Below are positions 36,561 to 46,951 of a stretch of DNA of 64,000 nucleotides, in pieces. Within the stretch, counting starts at the first letter, position 1; each line of letters opens with the position of its first letter. The stretch lies in assembly GCA_902806355.1 (NCBI GenBank), contig CADCWI010000092.1, positions 80,823-144,822 of the forward strand, given 5' to 3'. The notes under the pieces are model-generated. The model was given only the letters and a program-made list of their open reading frames with translations. It did not search any database and was not told where the DNA came from. This DNA comes from an uncultured Thermomicrobiales bacterium (GTDB lineage Bacteria; Chloroflexota; Chloroflexia; Thermomicrobiales; UBA6265). A program made the position numbers and the translations under genes.

Positions 36561-37673
36561 TCATGTGCGCGTGTAATGCTGGGCTCCAACGTTTCGCACC
36601 AGCCCCTGAAGTTCGAGCGTCAACAGTTGCGCGGACACCAGCGGCAATGGCATTCCACACTGAGCCACGATGTCATCGATATGCTGAGGCTCGCCGGTCA
36701 GAACCGCCAATAGTCGCCTGTCCTCCTCGTTGAGCAGCAACGACTGTTGCACCGGTTCCTCGCGTTCCGCCCGCCGAATCTGCAGGTCCTCGAGCACGTC
36801 ATCGGCCGACCGGACAAGCCTCGCGCCGTCCCTGATGAGCCGATTCGTGCCCATGCTGTTCGCCGCCGTGACGTTTCCGGCGACGGCGAACACGTCTCTG
36901 CCCTGGTCCGCCGCGAAGTCGACGGTGATCAGAGCTCCGCTTCGATCAGGTGCCTCGACAACGACCACGCCCAGCGACAATCCCGAAATGATCCGGTTGC
37001 GAGCGGGGAAGTTTGGCGCATCCGACTTGCGGTCCGGCGCATACTCCGACATCACCGCCCCCTGCTCGGCGATGCGCCTGGCCAACCCTCGGTGCTCATG
37101 GGGATAGATCCGGTTTACGCCGCCGCCCAGGACGGCAATCGTCCGCCCGCCAGCGTCGAGGGCCGCCTGGTGGGCGATCCCGTCCACGCCCAGAGCGAGC
37201 CCGGAAACGACGGTGACCCCGGCCGCGGCGAGCCCAGCCCCGATCTGCTTCGCGACTTCGCGCCCATACGCGGAAACACGCCGGGTGCCAACGATCGCAA
37301 CCGCGGTCGAATCCGTCTCGATGATCTGGCCACGGTAGAAGAGCACGGGTGGTGGCCCACCGGCTTCCCGCAGGATGGCGGGATAATCGTCATCGACGAG
37401 GGTAACCGTCGAGATACCGTCCCGCTCCAGGTGCGATCGGAGAGTCAGGACATCGATCTCGGTTCGGGTCTTGATCAGGGCCGCGTGAGAGCGATCATCG
37501 AGGATAGCGCGAAGCCGGATCGCGTCGGCGGACCAGGCGCGCTCAAGCGACCCGAAGTGCTCTTCCAGTCGTCGCATTCGCGAGGGGCCGATGAACGGGA
37601 CGAAGTGGAAGGCGACCCAATAGTCCCGCTCGCCTTGCACGAGAACCGCGTCCGCCCCGGCACCTGCGTTCAC
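36561..37673 (-). CDS. dprA: DNA-processing protein DprA
   Basis: Single-strand DNA-binding protein that loads RecA during natural transformation. The Rossmann-like core has VAIVGTRRVSAYGREVA, VVSGLALGVDGIAHQAAL, AVLGGGVNRIYPHEH and FPARNRIISGLSLGVVVVEA. An N-terminal SAM-like domain (VPFIGPSRMRRLEEHFGSLE) precedes it and a C-terminal winged helix (LLNEEDRRLLAVLTGEPQHIDD) follows. Its 370 residues are normal. The order dprA-topA-hslVU matches a conserved neighbourhood. comF, also in this window, supports possible competence. Confidence 0.95.
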   Translation of the reverse strand: MNAGAGADAVLVQGERDYWVAFHFVPFIGPSRMRRLEEHFGSLERAWSADAIRLRAILDDRSHAALIKTRTEIDVLTLRSHLERDGISTVTLVDDDYPAILREAGGPPPVLFYRGQIIETDSTAVAIVGTRRVSAYGREVAKQIGAGLAAAGVTVVSGLALGVDGIAHQAALDAGGRTIAVLGGGVNRIYPHEHRGLARRIAEQGAVMSEYAPDRKSDAPNFPARNRIISGLSLGVVVVEAPDRSGALITVDFAADQGRDVFAVAGNVTAANSMGTNRLIRDGARLVRSADDVLEDLQIRRAEREEPVQQSLLLNEEDRRLLAVLTGEPQHIDDIVAQCGMPLPLVSAQLLTLELQGLVRNVGAQHYTRT

Positions 37674-37916
37674 CCGTGTCTCCTTATTCTACCACCCGGC
37701 GAGGATCGATCGCGAGTGCTGCGTAACGGGGATTGCGCGCTGGAATCCCTGGCCCAACAATGCTGTCAGCCGCATGCCCGACGACCCGATTGGTCCGGTC
37801 CGGTGCCGGGCTGATCGGTGAGGATGACAGGCGAGGGTCTGGTTCACCACCGTGCCCATTCCGGCATCCCAGCAGTATCGTGGCGTGTACTACACATGAA
37901 GGTAAGGGAGCAGTCG

Positions 37917-38684
37917 ATGCAATTCAATAACCCGGTCAAGGAAAAGCTCGCCAATGGCGAGGTCGTGCTGGGGTGTTTCATCCCGCCGCCTTCCGGTTTC
38001 ACCGTCGAGATCCTTGCGCTTGCCGGGTTTGATTTCGTCATCCTCGATGGCGAGCACGGTCCGATCTCCCCGGAGTCCGCCTACGAGATGATCCTGGCGG
38101 CCGAATCTCGCGGTATACCGGCGTTCGCCCGGATTGGGCAGAATGACAAGCAGGTGATCCTAAAATACCTCGACCTCGGTATCGCGGGCGTGATGGTGCC
38201 GCAGATCGGCGATGCCGGGCAGGCGGAGAACGCGATCGCCGCAACGAAATTCTGGCCTCGTGGAACCCGGGGACTCGCCGGTGGCCGCACCTTCAACTAC
38301 GGGTTGAAGGAAGCCGCGCCAGAGCTCGTGCCCGTGCTCGATGATCGGGTGCAAACGATCATCCAGTTCGAGCATATCGACACGTTGCCCCACCTCGACT
38401 CGATTCTGGACGTGCCGGATCTCGACGTCCTGTTCATCGGCCCGAATGATCTGGCTCAATCCATGGGTTTCCCCGGTCAACCAGGCCATCCGGAGGTGAC
38501 CAGAGTCGCCGATGATGTCGTTCGCCGGGTCAAGGCGCGTGGGATCACGCTGGGAACGGTTGCGCCGGATGCGGCAGGCGCCAAGGTAGCAATCGAGCGT
38601 GGGTTCGACATGATCGTCGCCAACTCACCCGGGTTGCTCGCCTCCGCCGCCAAGGCATATATCATGGAAACCCGATCCGGCTAA
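37917..38684 (+). CDS. HpcH/HpaI-family class II aldolase
   Basis: Metal-dependent pyruvate aldolase of the HpcH/HpaI (2-keto-3-deoxy acid aldolase) family, 255 residues. Conserved segments are FVILDGEHGPIS, GVMVPQIGDAGQAENAI, RGLAGGRTFNY, IIQFEHIDTL (Glu metal ligand) and VLFIGPNDLAQSMGFPGQ (Asp ligand). ATG 37917 has AGGGAG 8 bases upstream; the ATG 21 bases earlier is less well placed. The substrate acid is unknown. It stands alone, about 360 bases before the transporter ATPases. Confidence 0.88.
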   Translation: MQFNNPVKEKLANGEVVLGCFIPPPSGFTVEILALAGFDFVILDGEHGPISPESAYEMILAAESRGIPAFARIGQNDKQVILKYLDLGIAGVMVPQIGDAGQAENAIAATKFWPRGTRGLAGGRTFNYGLKEAAPELVPVLDDRVQTIIQFEHIDTLPHLDSILDVPDLDVLFIGPNDLAQSMGFPGQPGHPEVTRVADDVVRRVKARGITLGTVAPDAAGAKVAIERGFDMIVANSPGLLASAAKAYIMETRSG

Positions 38685-39044
38685 TGGACTTTTGATCCGC
38701 GTCCCGCCCACGTCCGAGGCTTGCAGGTGGTGCAAGAAGCACAACTGCGGACGAAGATTGTGTATGGGCGGCGGGAGAGGGAGACCGTTCAAGGGGTGTC
38801 ACACCGCCCGATGACGGTCCGTCGAATTGTCGCGGGCATAGGGCTGTGTTATCTTGCAATTCCAGTGGATCAACACAGGCTGGGATGTTGGCATACCATG
38901 CCGGACAACACCCGCTACCAGCGCTAACTCAACGTACAGTAGGTCGTCCTCCCGTCGGATCTGGGCGAACCCTTACGGGATCGTCGAAACCGGAACATCA
39001 TCCTTCTATCGAGTACGACTGGCGACAGGGCGAGGGGATTACGG
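38685..39044 (+). promoter_or_regulatory. Region upstream of oppD/oppF-like genes with a candidate promoter
   Basis: About 360 bases without a gene. TTGTCG at 38827-38832 and TATCTT at 38850-38855, spaced 17 bases, are a good sigma-70-type pair. Transcription from here would leave a 5' leader of about 180 bases. No riboswitch was recognised in it. Confidence 0.5.
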
Positions 39045-40208
39045 ATGGCGATTCAGCCACAAACGACCACTTCCGCACAAACGGGCAGGACGACTGCCGG
39101 CGGGCAACAGCCGCTCCTCGAAGTGAAGAATTTGAAAACGCAGTTCTTCACTCAGGACGGCGTCGTCAAAGCCGTCGATGACGTCTCGTTCTATGTAATG
39201 CCGGGAGAGACGCTTGGGGTCGTCGGTGAGTCTGGATCCGGCAAGAGCATGACGGGCCTCTCGATCATGCGGTTGATTCCCAACCCTCCCGGCAAGATCG
39301 TCAACGGCGAGGTCCAGTTCAACGGGCGTGACATCCTGAAGATGTCCGAGGAACAGGTCCGCTCGATCCGCGGCAACGACATCGCCATGATCTTCCAGGA
39401 TCCAATGACCTCGCTGAATCCGGTGCTGACGATCAATCGCCAGATCAGCGAAGCCTTGCAGCTGCACATGGGCATGAACAAGTCCCAGGCGCGCGCTCGG
39501 GCCGTTGAGCTGCTCAACATGGTCGGGATTCCCAACTCCGAAGAGCGTGTGGACCAGTATCCTCATCAGTTCTCGGGTGGCATGCGCCAGCGCGTGATGA
39601 TCGCGATGGCGTTGTCCTGCAATCCCAAGCTCCTGATTGCCGACGAGCCGACGACGGCGCTGGACGTGACGATCCAGGCGCAAATCCTCGACCTGATGCG
39701 AACGCTCCAGTCGGAGACCGGGACGGGCGTGCTGATGATCACCCACTCCATGGGCGTGGTCGCTGGCATGGCTGATCGCGTACAGGTCATGTACGCCGGT
39801 CATATCGTGGAGACGGCCAGCACTGAAGAGATCTTCGCCAATCCGCGACATCCGTATACCGTTGGCCTGATGAAGTCGATTCCACGCCTGGATGCCAAGA
39901 GCAAGGAGAAGCTTCATCCGATCCGGGGCCTTCCGCCTGACCTCATCGATCTCCCGGACATGTGCCCGTTCGTCCCGCGCTGCAACTACGCCAGCGAGAA
40001 GTGTGAACAAAAGAACCCGCCCCTGATCGAGGTCGGAACCGGGCACTATTCGGCCTGCTGGTTCTGGGAGGACGTCCATCGGGAGGATGACCAGGACGCC
40101 GTTGCCCGAGCTCGTGGCAATCCCGAACCATCAGTCGCCGCCAATGACTACATCCCCAACAATGCGGTAGACCTTGGTGTCTCGCCGAACCAGATCAGCA
40201 CCGAATAA
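39045..40208 (+). CDS. Oligopeptide/dipeptide ABC transporter ATPase (OppD/DppD-like)
   Basis: Peripheral ATPase of an oligopeptide-type importer. Walker [14 protein letters not shown]-loop [11 protein letters not shown], signature [13 protein letters not shown], Walker [13 protein letters not shown] and switch His in MITHSMGVV. The C-terminal oligo_HPY region has Cys residues ([22 protein letters not shown]) that bind an Fe-S cluster in some relatives. 387 residues. OppF follows 18 bases downstream. No permease or solute-binding gene is adjacent. Confidence 0.93.
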   Translation: MAIQPQTTTSAQTGRTTAGGQQPLLEVKNLKTQFFTQDGVVKAVDDVSFYVMPGETLGVVGESGSGKSMTGLSIMRLIPNPPGKIVNGEVQFNGRDILKMSEEQVRSIRGNDIAMIFQDPMTSLNPVLTINRQISEALQLHMGMNKSQARARAVELLNMVGIPNSEERVDQYPHQFSGGMRQRVMIAMALSCNPKLLIADEPTTALDVTIQAQILDLMRTLQSETGTGVLMITHSMGVVAGMADRVQVMYAGHIVETASTEEIFANPRHPYTVGLMKSIPRLDAKSKEKLHPIRGLPPDLIDLPDMCPFVPRCNYASEKCEQKNPPLIEVGTGHYSACWFWEDVHREDDQDAVARARGNPEPSVAANDYIPNNAVDLGVSPNQISTE

Positions 40209-40226
40209 CACTTGGAGGACAAAGGT

Positions 40227-41327
<1,101 letters not shown>

Positions 41328-41399
41328 AACTCCCTGTACGAGAGGCGGATAATCAATAGTTGAGTCCTGCCTCTCTCCGCGCTGGACTGAGCACCGAAC

Positions 41400-42074
41400 G
41401 TGAACCTCTCCCCGAACTTCCGCGAACCCGACCAGATCATCGCCTTTCTCCTGTCGTTCGTTATCGCGACGACGATCCACGAGTTCATGCACGCGTATGT
41501 TGCGCATCGGCTCGGCGATAACACCGCTCGCGATCTCGGCAGGATCACGCTCAACCCCGTGGAGCACTTCGATCCGATCGGCTTCTTCGGCATGGTGATG
41601 ATCTCGATCGGGTTCCCGTTCATCGGCTGGGGCAAACCCGTACCGGTGAATCCGTCGCGGTTCAGTCACCGGTTCGCGGGCGATCGTCAGCGGGGGATGG
41701 CGATCGTGGCCGCCGCCGGGCCGCTCTCCAATGTCGCTCAGGCATTGATCGCCGCGATTCCCTACCAGATAGTGATCCGGAACGGAATCGACATCGGGCG
41801 CGGGTTCGACCTGCTGACGACGTTCATCCTGGTGAATGCACTGCTGGCTTCCTTCAACATGATTCCGATTCCCCCGCTCGATGGACACAAGATCCTGATG
41901 GGAATCCTGCCCCGTTTCTGGACGCCGCTCTTTGCCCCGCTCGAGCGATACGGTTTCCTCGTGTTGATGCTGCTCTTCTTCGTTGGCGGCCAGCTCGGAA
42001 GAGAGATCGTCGGCGGGATCCTGAGCCCGGTCCAGGAGGCCATCTTCCGGATGGTCAACGTCGGCCTCACCTGA
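41400..42074 (+). CDS. Site-2 protease (M50) family membrane protein
   Basis: Intramembrane metalloprotease of 224 residues with about six hydrophobic segments. The zinc-binding HEFMH (HExxH, residues 27-31) is in helix 1, and the third ligand motif NMIPIPPLDGHKIL is near residues 155-168. No PDZ or CBS domain. GTG start at 41400. It opens a likely operon with the HD protein, scpA and scpB (gaps of 23, 6 and 61 bases). Substrate unknown. Confidence 0.9.
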   Translation: MNLSPNFREPDQIIAFLLSFVIATTIHEFMHAYVAHRLGDNTARDLGRITLNPVEHFDPIGFFGMVMISIGFPFIGWGKPVPVNPSRFSHRFAGDRQRGMAIVAAAGPLSNVAQALIAAIPYQIVIRNGIDIGRGFDLLTTFILVNALLASFNMIPIPPLDGHKILMGILPRFWTPLFAPLERYGFLVLMLLFFVGGQLGREIVGGILSPVQEAIFRMVNVGLT

Positions 42075-42097
42075 CGGCGAGCGATACTGTCCACAAG

Positions 42098-42646
42098 ATG
42101 GTCTCTTTCCAGATCCGGGTACGTCAGACCTTGTTCCACCTCCGGTACGGCTTGACAGGAACGCGTGGAGCGCCCGGGATCCCGGATGAACTCGCGATCC
42201 GGTTGCTCCCCGAAACGGAAGCGCTCTTTCGTGGTCTCTCTTCCGCCGACCAGGCCCACTCGATCGCGATCGCATTGGAGCTGCTCGACCATGACGCATC
42301 GGATGCGCTCGTCATGGCTGGACTGCTGCACGATATCGGCAAGCTCTCGAAGCCGCACCGGATCACGGTCCTGCATCGGATTGCTTGCGTCGTGATGCGC
42401 AGGGTTGCTCCTTCCTCTATCGAATGGCTTCGGAATCTCACCAGGCCGCCCCGCGGCTTGATGGGCGTGTGGACGCTCGCCGTTCACGACATCACGGGCG
42501 CACGGATTGTCGGCAATATCGGTTATGACGAGCGGGTACAGTGGCTCGTACGTCATCATCAAGCGCGCGATGTCGATGACCCCGAGCTCGAATTCCTCCA
42601 GGCCCTGGATGACCGTGCTCCAGAGCTATCCGCCCGCTACACTTAG
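42098..42646 (+). CDS. HD-domain protein
   Basis: 182 residues. A metal-dependent phosphohydrolase-type HD motif is seen as DQAHSIAIA (first His) and VMAGLLHDIGKLSKP (HD pair), with a later HDITGARIVG and VRHHQARD giving further His ligands. Nucleotide or cyclic nucleotide substrates are typical of the family, but none can be assigned. It lies between the M50 gene and scpA in a compact operon. Confidence 0.85.
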   Translation: MVSFQIRVRQTLFHLRYGLTGTRGAPGIPDELAIRLLPETEALFRGLSSADQAHSIAIALELLDHDASDALVMAGLLHDIGKLSKPHRITVLHRIACVVMRRVAPSSIEWLRNLTRPPRGLMGVWTLAVHDITGARIVGNIGYDERVQWLVRHHQARDVDDPELEFLQALDDRAPELSARYT

Positions 42647-42652
42647 CGGCCT

Positions 42653-43471
42653 ATGAACGCGATCTCGCCCAATGGGCCACCCTCCCTGTCCGAATACCAG
42701 CTCCGCCTCCCGGCGTACGAAGGTCCGCTCGATGTCCTGCTGCGCCTGATCGAGCGTTCGCAGCTGGCGATCGAGGACGTTTCGCTGGTAGCCGTGACGC
42801 GGCAGTTCCTCGCATTCGTCGAGAGCCTCGTCGAGGCATCTCCCGATGTCGTGGCGGAGTTCACGGCAGTGGGCGCGAGGCTGACGGTGCTGAAGAGTCG
42901 CTCCTTGCTTCCCCGGCCGACTACGCCGGAGGAGAACGTTCCGGAGAGCGACCTCGCGGACCAGCTTCGCGAATACAAACGGATCAAGGCGCTGGCCGCA
43001 CACCTTGAGGAGGCTTACGCGTCAGGAATCACTTCGTATCCAGGTGCACGCGGAGGCGCGGTCGAGCGCCCAAACGGAGTGACGAGCGTCAAGCTTGCAC
43101 ACCAGGATACGTCCAGCCTGCTGCGCTCGTTGCGACGCCGGTTGTCGGTGGTTCCGCGTCCGCCAACGATCGTCCGGCAGCGACCAGTGCTGAGCCTGCG
43201 CGAGCTCGTCGACCATGTCAGCGACTGCGTCGACCGCCTGACCCAGGTGCGATTCTCGACGGTAGTGCGGGAGTACCGCAGTCGGACAGAAGTCGCGACC
43301 GCCTTCCTGGCGGTGCTGGTTCTTGTCCGTCGCCAATCCATTGCCGCGTCCCAGCCAGATGTGTTCAGCGAGATCAGGCTCAGCCAGCGGACCGAACCAA
43401 TCTCGCTGGGAGCCCCTCTCGATCAGGACGATGAACGGTTGTTCGCCTACCGCAGCGACCTCGATGCTTGA
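42653..43471 (+). CDS. scpA: Segregation and condensation protein A
   Basis: Kleisin subunit of the SMC-ScpAB condensin. The diagnostic N-terminus is YEGPLDVLLRLIERSQLAIEDVSLVAVTRQFLAF (in two parts: YEGPLDVLLRLI and IEDVSLVAVTRQF), followed by VLKSRSLLPRP. The C-terminal winged helix (TEVATAFLAVLVLVRRQ) would bind the SMC head. 272 residues, normal. Six bases after the HD gene and 61 before scpB. Confidence 0.93.
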   Translation: MNAISPNGPPSLSEYQLRLPAYEGPLDVLLRLIERSQLAIEDVSLVAVTRQFLAFVESLVEASPDVVAEFTAVGARLTVLKSRSLLPRPTTPEENVPESDLADQLREYKRIKALAAHLEEAYASGITSYPGARGGAVERPNGVTSVKLAHQDTSSLLRSLRRRLSVVPRPPTIVRQRPVLSLRELVDHVSDCVDRLTQVRFSTVVREYRSRTEVATAFLAVLVLVRRQSIAASQPDVFSEIRLSQRTEPISLGAPLDQDDERLFAYRSDLDA

Positions 43472-43532
43472 TCCAGCGGGCACAATGCTGGCCAGACCAA
43501 ATGTAGGACGCGATCAAACGAGGATTCTGAGG

Positions 43533-44240
43533 ATGAGCCCCATCTCCAACACTGACTCCACGGAGGTGACTCAACTCGATTTCGCTGCCGATGTTGGGCC
43601 AGGCCTGCCGCAGGAGGAACTGGCGGCGTTGATCGAAGCGTTTTTGCTCGTTGCGGCAGAGCCACCGACAGTTGCGGAGCTCGCGGCCGGCGCCGGCACA
43701 CGCTTGGAGAATATTGAAGCGGCCCTTGTCCATATGGCGGACCAAACCGACCGCGGCTGGCTTGTGCAGCGACATGGGGACCGCGTCCAGCTCGCCACCG
43801 CACCTCGCTTCGCTCACTACCTGCGGGCGTTTCTTGGTCTCGACCGTGAAGCCCGGCTCTCGTCCGCCGCACTGGAAACCCTGGCGATCATTGCCTACCA
43901 GCAACCCGCCACGCGATCCGAAATCGAAGCAGTCCGGGGTGTCGATTGCTCGGGTGTGCTCGCGACACTCCACGCACGCGGGCTGATCGAACCGATCTCA
44001 CGGCGTCCTACCGTCGGAAACCCAATTCAGTACGGTACGTCCGCTGATTTCCTCAATCATTTCGGGCTGAGCTCGCTCGCCGACCTGCCACCAATCGGGC
44101 TCATCGATGGTATCGAGGGGCGGAAGGTGCTCGAAAATGCAAGCAAGACAGGTTCTTCGGATCGTTCGCTGGAGGAGGACAAGACGTCCGACCACCAGGT
44201 GAGTCGTGAAGAGGCACTGAAGAACGGTGGCGCATCGTGA
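43533..44240 (+). CDS. scpB: Segregation and condensation protein B
   Basis: Partner of ScpA in condensin. Two winged-helix domains are visible: EELAALIEAFLLVAAEPPTVAELAA and LSSAALETLAIIAYQQPATRSEIEAVRGVD, the second highly characteristic, then LHARGLIEPISRRPTVGNPIQYGT. ATG 43533 has GAGG just upstream; the frame extending back to 43323 overlaps scpA and is not coding. 235 residues with a polar tail. Confidence 0.94.
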   Translation: MSPISNTDSTEVTQLDFAADVGPGLPQEELAALIEAFLLVAAEPPTVAELAAGAGTRLENIEAALVHMADQTDRGWLVQRHGDRVQLATAPRFAHYLRAFLGLDREARLSSAALETLAIIAYQQPATRSEIEAVRGVDCSGVLATLHARGLIEPISRRPTVGNPIQYGTSADFLNHFGLSSLADLPPIGLIDGIEGRKVLENASKTGSSDRSLEEDKTSDHQVSREEALKNGGAS

Positions 44241-44289
44241 TCCTTCCCCCCTCGAATCGCCCCGAGATCACATGCCGGAGACTCCCGTA

Positions 44290-45179
44290 GTTCGCATGAC
44301 GAACGGCCATGGTGAGCTGCGGCAACGGAAAGGCTCACGCATTTGCCGCTATTGCTCGACTCGTGATGCCCGCGAAAGAACTTCAGGAACCTGTCCGAAT
44401 CGCCGGCACTGCGCTTTTACCTCGTGCTGTTCACGGCATCCGCCACGGCTGGCGACGTGGTGTTTGAGCTCAGGGCGCCGTCCCCGGAGTTCCGTTCGGA
44501 GATCGAAGCGCTGGCCCAGGCGCATGGCGAGGGAATGGTCCAACTGATCGATGCCGATCATTCCGCTAGAGCGAATCCAGCCAGGGACGATGCTTCCCAA
44601 CATCGAGATGCCGGACCTCGAATCGACTGCAATGTGCGCGCAAATCGCGAAGCGATTCTGCGGATCCCCAACCGCTGCGAACATTTTCACGCCCTGCGCG
44701 ACTGGTTCCGAGCGTTGTTCAATCACCCCAGGCTCTACCCAGCCGATACGTCTCCGATTCCGGTGTACCTGATCAAGCGCGCAATCACGGATGCTGGCAA
44801 CCTCCTGAGCGAGCCACGAGACGAAGTGCTCCTCCACGGTGACATCCACCACGAGATCATCCTCTGGGGAAGCGGGCAGGGATGGGTCACGTTCGGTCCA
44901 AAGAGGGCTGATCGGTGAACGTGGCTACGACGTCGCTACCTGGATGCTGAATCCGTAGGACATCGGCGAGCGGCTCGGCCTGGAGGAGATCATGTCGTCC
45001 CGACTCAATCTCTTCTCGCCGGATCTTTCGATCGGCCGCAGGCGGTTCACCGAGTGGGCGTTCATGCACTCGGTCCTGTCATGTGCTGGACGCTTGAGAA
45101 CGACGGCTTCCAGGATCTCATAGACTCCCTGCAATGCGCTGCCACCGTCACTGGCTTCCAGGACGGGAGAGAAGTCTAG
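44290..45179 (+). pseudogene. Decayed aminoglycoside phosphotransferase (APH(6)/hydroxyurea-kinase type)
   Basis: Homology jumps between frames. Frame a (from about 44440) gives VVFELRAPSPEFRSEIEAL and GMVQLIDADH. Frame b (44566-44680) gives LERIQPGTMLPNIEMPDLES. Frame a resumes (to 44918) with HFHALRDWFRALFNHPRLYP, LLSEPRDEVLLHGDIHHE and GQGWVTFGPK. Frame c gives GLIGERGYDVATWMLNP and then an in-frame stop (TAG 44957-44959). A last shift near 45080 leads to CWTLENDGFQDLIDSL and TAG 45177. Together these order like a streptomycin-6-kinase-type protein (HGDIHHEN loop, DPKG loop), with at least four lesions. The 5' part is poorly preserved. It is inactive as written. Confidence 0.8.
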
Positions 45180-46366
45180 ACAGGTACCGTTCCTGCCAGC
45201 GTGCGGGTTCGGGAGATGACCGCTTCGAGAGCATCCACCGCATCATCGATCTCGGTCACGGTGTTGCCGCGACCGACGGTCAGCCGCAGGCTGGCTCTGG
45301 CCTGTTCGTCCGTCAGGCCGATCGCGCGCAGAACATGGCTCGGCTCGGAGTTGCCGGTCGTGCAGGCGGAACCCGCCGATGCCGCGATCCCGGCCATATC
45401 GAGTCCCAGCAACACCGTTTCACCTTGTACTCCATTGAATGAGACATTGAGGTTGTTGACGAGCCGCGAGCCATCCAATGGCGGGCCGTTGAGCCGGCAA
45501 TCGGCGATGCGCGACCGGATCCGGTCCCAGAGCCTGTCGCGGAGTGCACGGCAATGCGCGTTATACGAGTCTCGGCTCGCTTCGGCACGGAGCATTGCCT
45601 CGCCCATGCCGACGATCAGGGGAACATTCTCGGTTCCGCCACGCCGTCCGGACTCCTGCCCACCTCCATCCTGCTGGAAGAGGATCGGTGTTCCCTTCCG
45701 GACATAGAGCAGACCAACGCCCTTGGGGCCATAGAACTTGTGAGCGGACAGCGAAAGCAAATCGACTCCCAGCGCTCCGACATCGAGGGGAAGCGTGCCC
45801 GCTGCCTGAACCGCGTCGGTATGAAACGGGATCCCATGATCGCGTGCGATCGCCGACAGGACCGGCAGGTTCTGAATCGTTCCCGTTTCGTTGTTCGCAT
45901 ACATGATCGAGATCAAGCAGGTTTGTGGCCGGATCGCATTCCTGAGAGCATCCGGGTCGATCCCGCCCTTATCGTCGCACCCCAGGTATGTCACCGCGAA
46001 TCCCTGCCGTTCCAACGCTTCCGCGGCGTGGAGGACGGCATGGTGTTCGATCGCGGTCGTAATGAGGTGCGGGATACTGCCCGGATCGCGTTGTCGAGCC
46101 GCCCAGGCGACGCCCTTCAGCGCAAGGTTATTGCTTTCCGTCGCCCCACTCGTAAACACGATCTCACCGGGCCGGGCATTGAGCACCCGGCCCATAGCCA
46201 GACGCGAACGATCGAGGGCGGATCGCCCGTCCTGACCGATCGCATAGACGCTGGAGGGATTCCCGAAATTCGTGGTGAAATAGGGCAGCATCGCCTCGAC
46301 AACAGATGGATCGACAGGCGTAGTCGCGGCATGATCAAGGTAGACGGAGGGGGATCCGTAGGTCAT
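45176..46366 (-). CDS. iscS: Cysteine desulfurase (IscS/NifS type)
   Basis: PLP enzyme that moves sulfur from cysteine for Fe-S clusters and tRNA thiolation. Motifs: YLDHAATTPVDPSVVEAM at the N-terminus, SGATESNNLALKG, IEHHAVLHA, NNETGTIQ, PLP lysine in SLSAHKFYGPKG, and the catalytic Cys in SAGSACTTGNSEPSHVL. 396 residues, group I-type loop. It lies 48 bases after the Rrf2 regulator, as in isc operons, but without iscU nearby. Its 3' end meets the pseudogene end. Confidence 0.95.
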   Translation of the reverse strand: MTYGSPSVYLDHAATTPVDPSVVEAMLPYFTTNFGNPSSVYAIGQDGRSALDRSRLAMGRVLNARPGEIVFTSGATESNNLALKGVAWAARQRDPGSIPHLITTAIEHHAVLHAAEALERQGFAVTYLGCDDKGGIDPDALRNAIRPQTCLISIMYANNETGTIQNLPVLSAIARDHGIPFHTDAVQAAGTLPLDVGALGVDLLSLSAHKFYGPKGVGLLYVRKGTPILFQQDGGGQESGRRGGTENVPLIVGMGEAMLRAEASRDSYNAHCRALRDRLWDRIRSRIADCRLNGPPLDGSRLVNNLNVSFNGVQGETVLLGLDMAGIAASAGSACTTGNSEPSHVLRAIGLTDEQARASLRLTVGRGNTVTEIDDAVDALEAVISRTRTLAGTVPV

Positions 46367-46414
46367 GTGATGATCCAGTTCGGGCCATGAGGATCATGGG
46401 AGAGGGAGTGAGGT

Positions 46415-46870
46415 TTACACCGACGTGACGACAGCCTCCGCCTTGGCATGGCGTTTCGAGGAGGTTTCGATCAAATCGGCCAATGTAGTGGAATCGAGGG
46501 CCTCGATGATCGAATCACGGACCTTAAGCCAAACCGGCCGGGTTTCACAGCCGTCGATCAGTGGGCACGTCTGGTCTGCTTCATCCTCGGACACGCAATC
46601 CATTGGCGCCACCGGGCCTTCCATCACCCGGTAGACATCACCAACGCGGACCTCGGCAGGGGACCGGCCCAGAAGATAACCGCCGTGCGCTCCACGCTTG
46701 CTTTCCACGAGTCCGGCTCGACGAAGGGGCGCTATCAATTGTTCGAGATAGGCTGGGGGGACAGACGACTCCTTGGCGATCTCGGTTATCGACAACGGAC
46801 CGTCGCCATAGTGGCGCGCAAGTGCAACCATGGCCCGAACCCCGTATTCACCTCTTGTCGAAACCTTCAT
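46415..46870 (-). CDS. Rrf2-family regulator, IscR-like
   Basis: Winged helix-turn-helix repressor of 151 residues: KVSTRGEYGVRAMVALA at the N-terminus, recognition helix region SVPPAYLEQLIAPLRRAGLV, wing KRGAHGGYLLGR. Three cysteines at 92, 102 and 108 (DCVSEDEADQTCPLIDGCET) occupy the Fe-S ligand region of IscR, so it probably senses cluster status and controls iscS. ATG 46870 has GGAGG 7 bases upstream, whereas the ATG 6 bases earlier is too close to it. Confidence 0.9.
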   Translation of the reverse strand: MKVSTRGEYGVRAMVALARHYGDGPLSITEIAKESSVPPAYLEQLIAPLRRAGLVESKRGAHGGYLLGRSPAEVRVGDVYRVMEGPVAPMDCVSEDEADQTCPLIDGCETRPVWLKVRDSIIEALDSTTLADLIETSSKRHAKAEAVVTSV

Positions 46871-46951
46871 CGCCATGCCTCCAGCGTGGGCAGCCTGTGT
46901 TCTCCACAGTCTACCCTACCGAAACCACGACTGCACCGGGAAGACGCGAGA

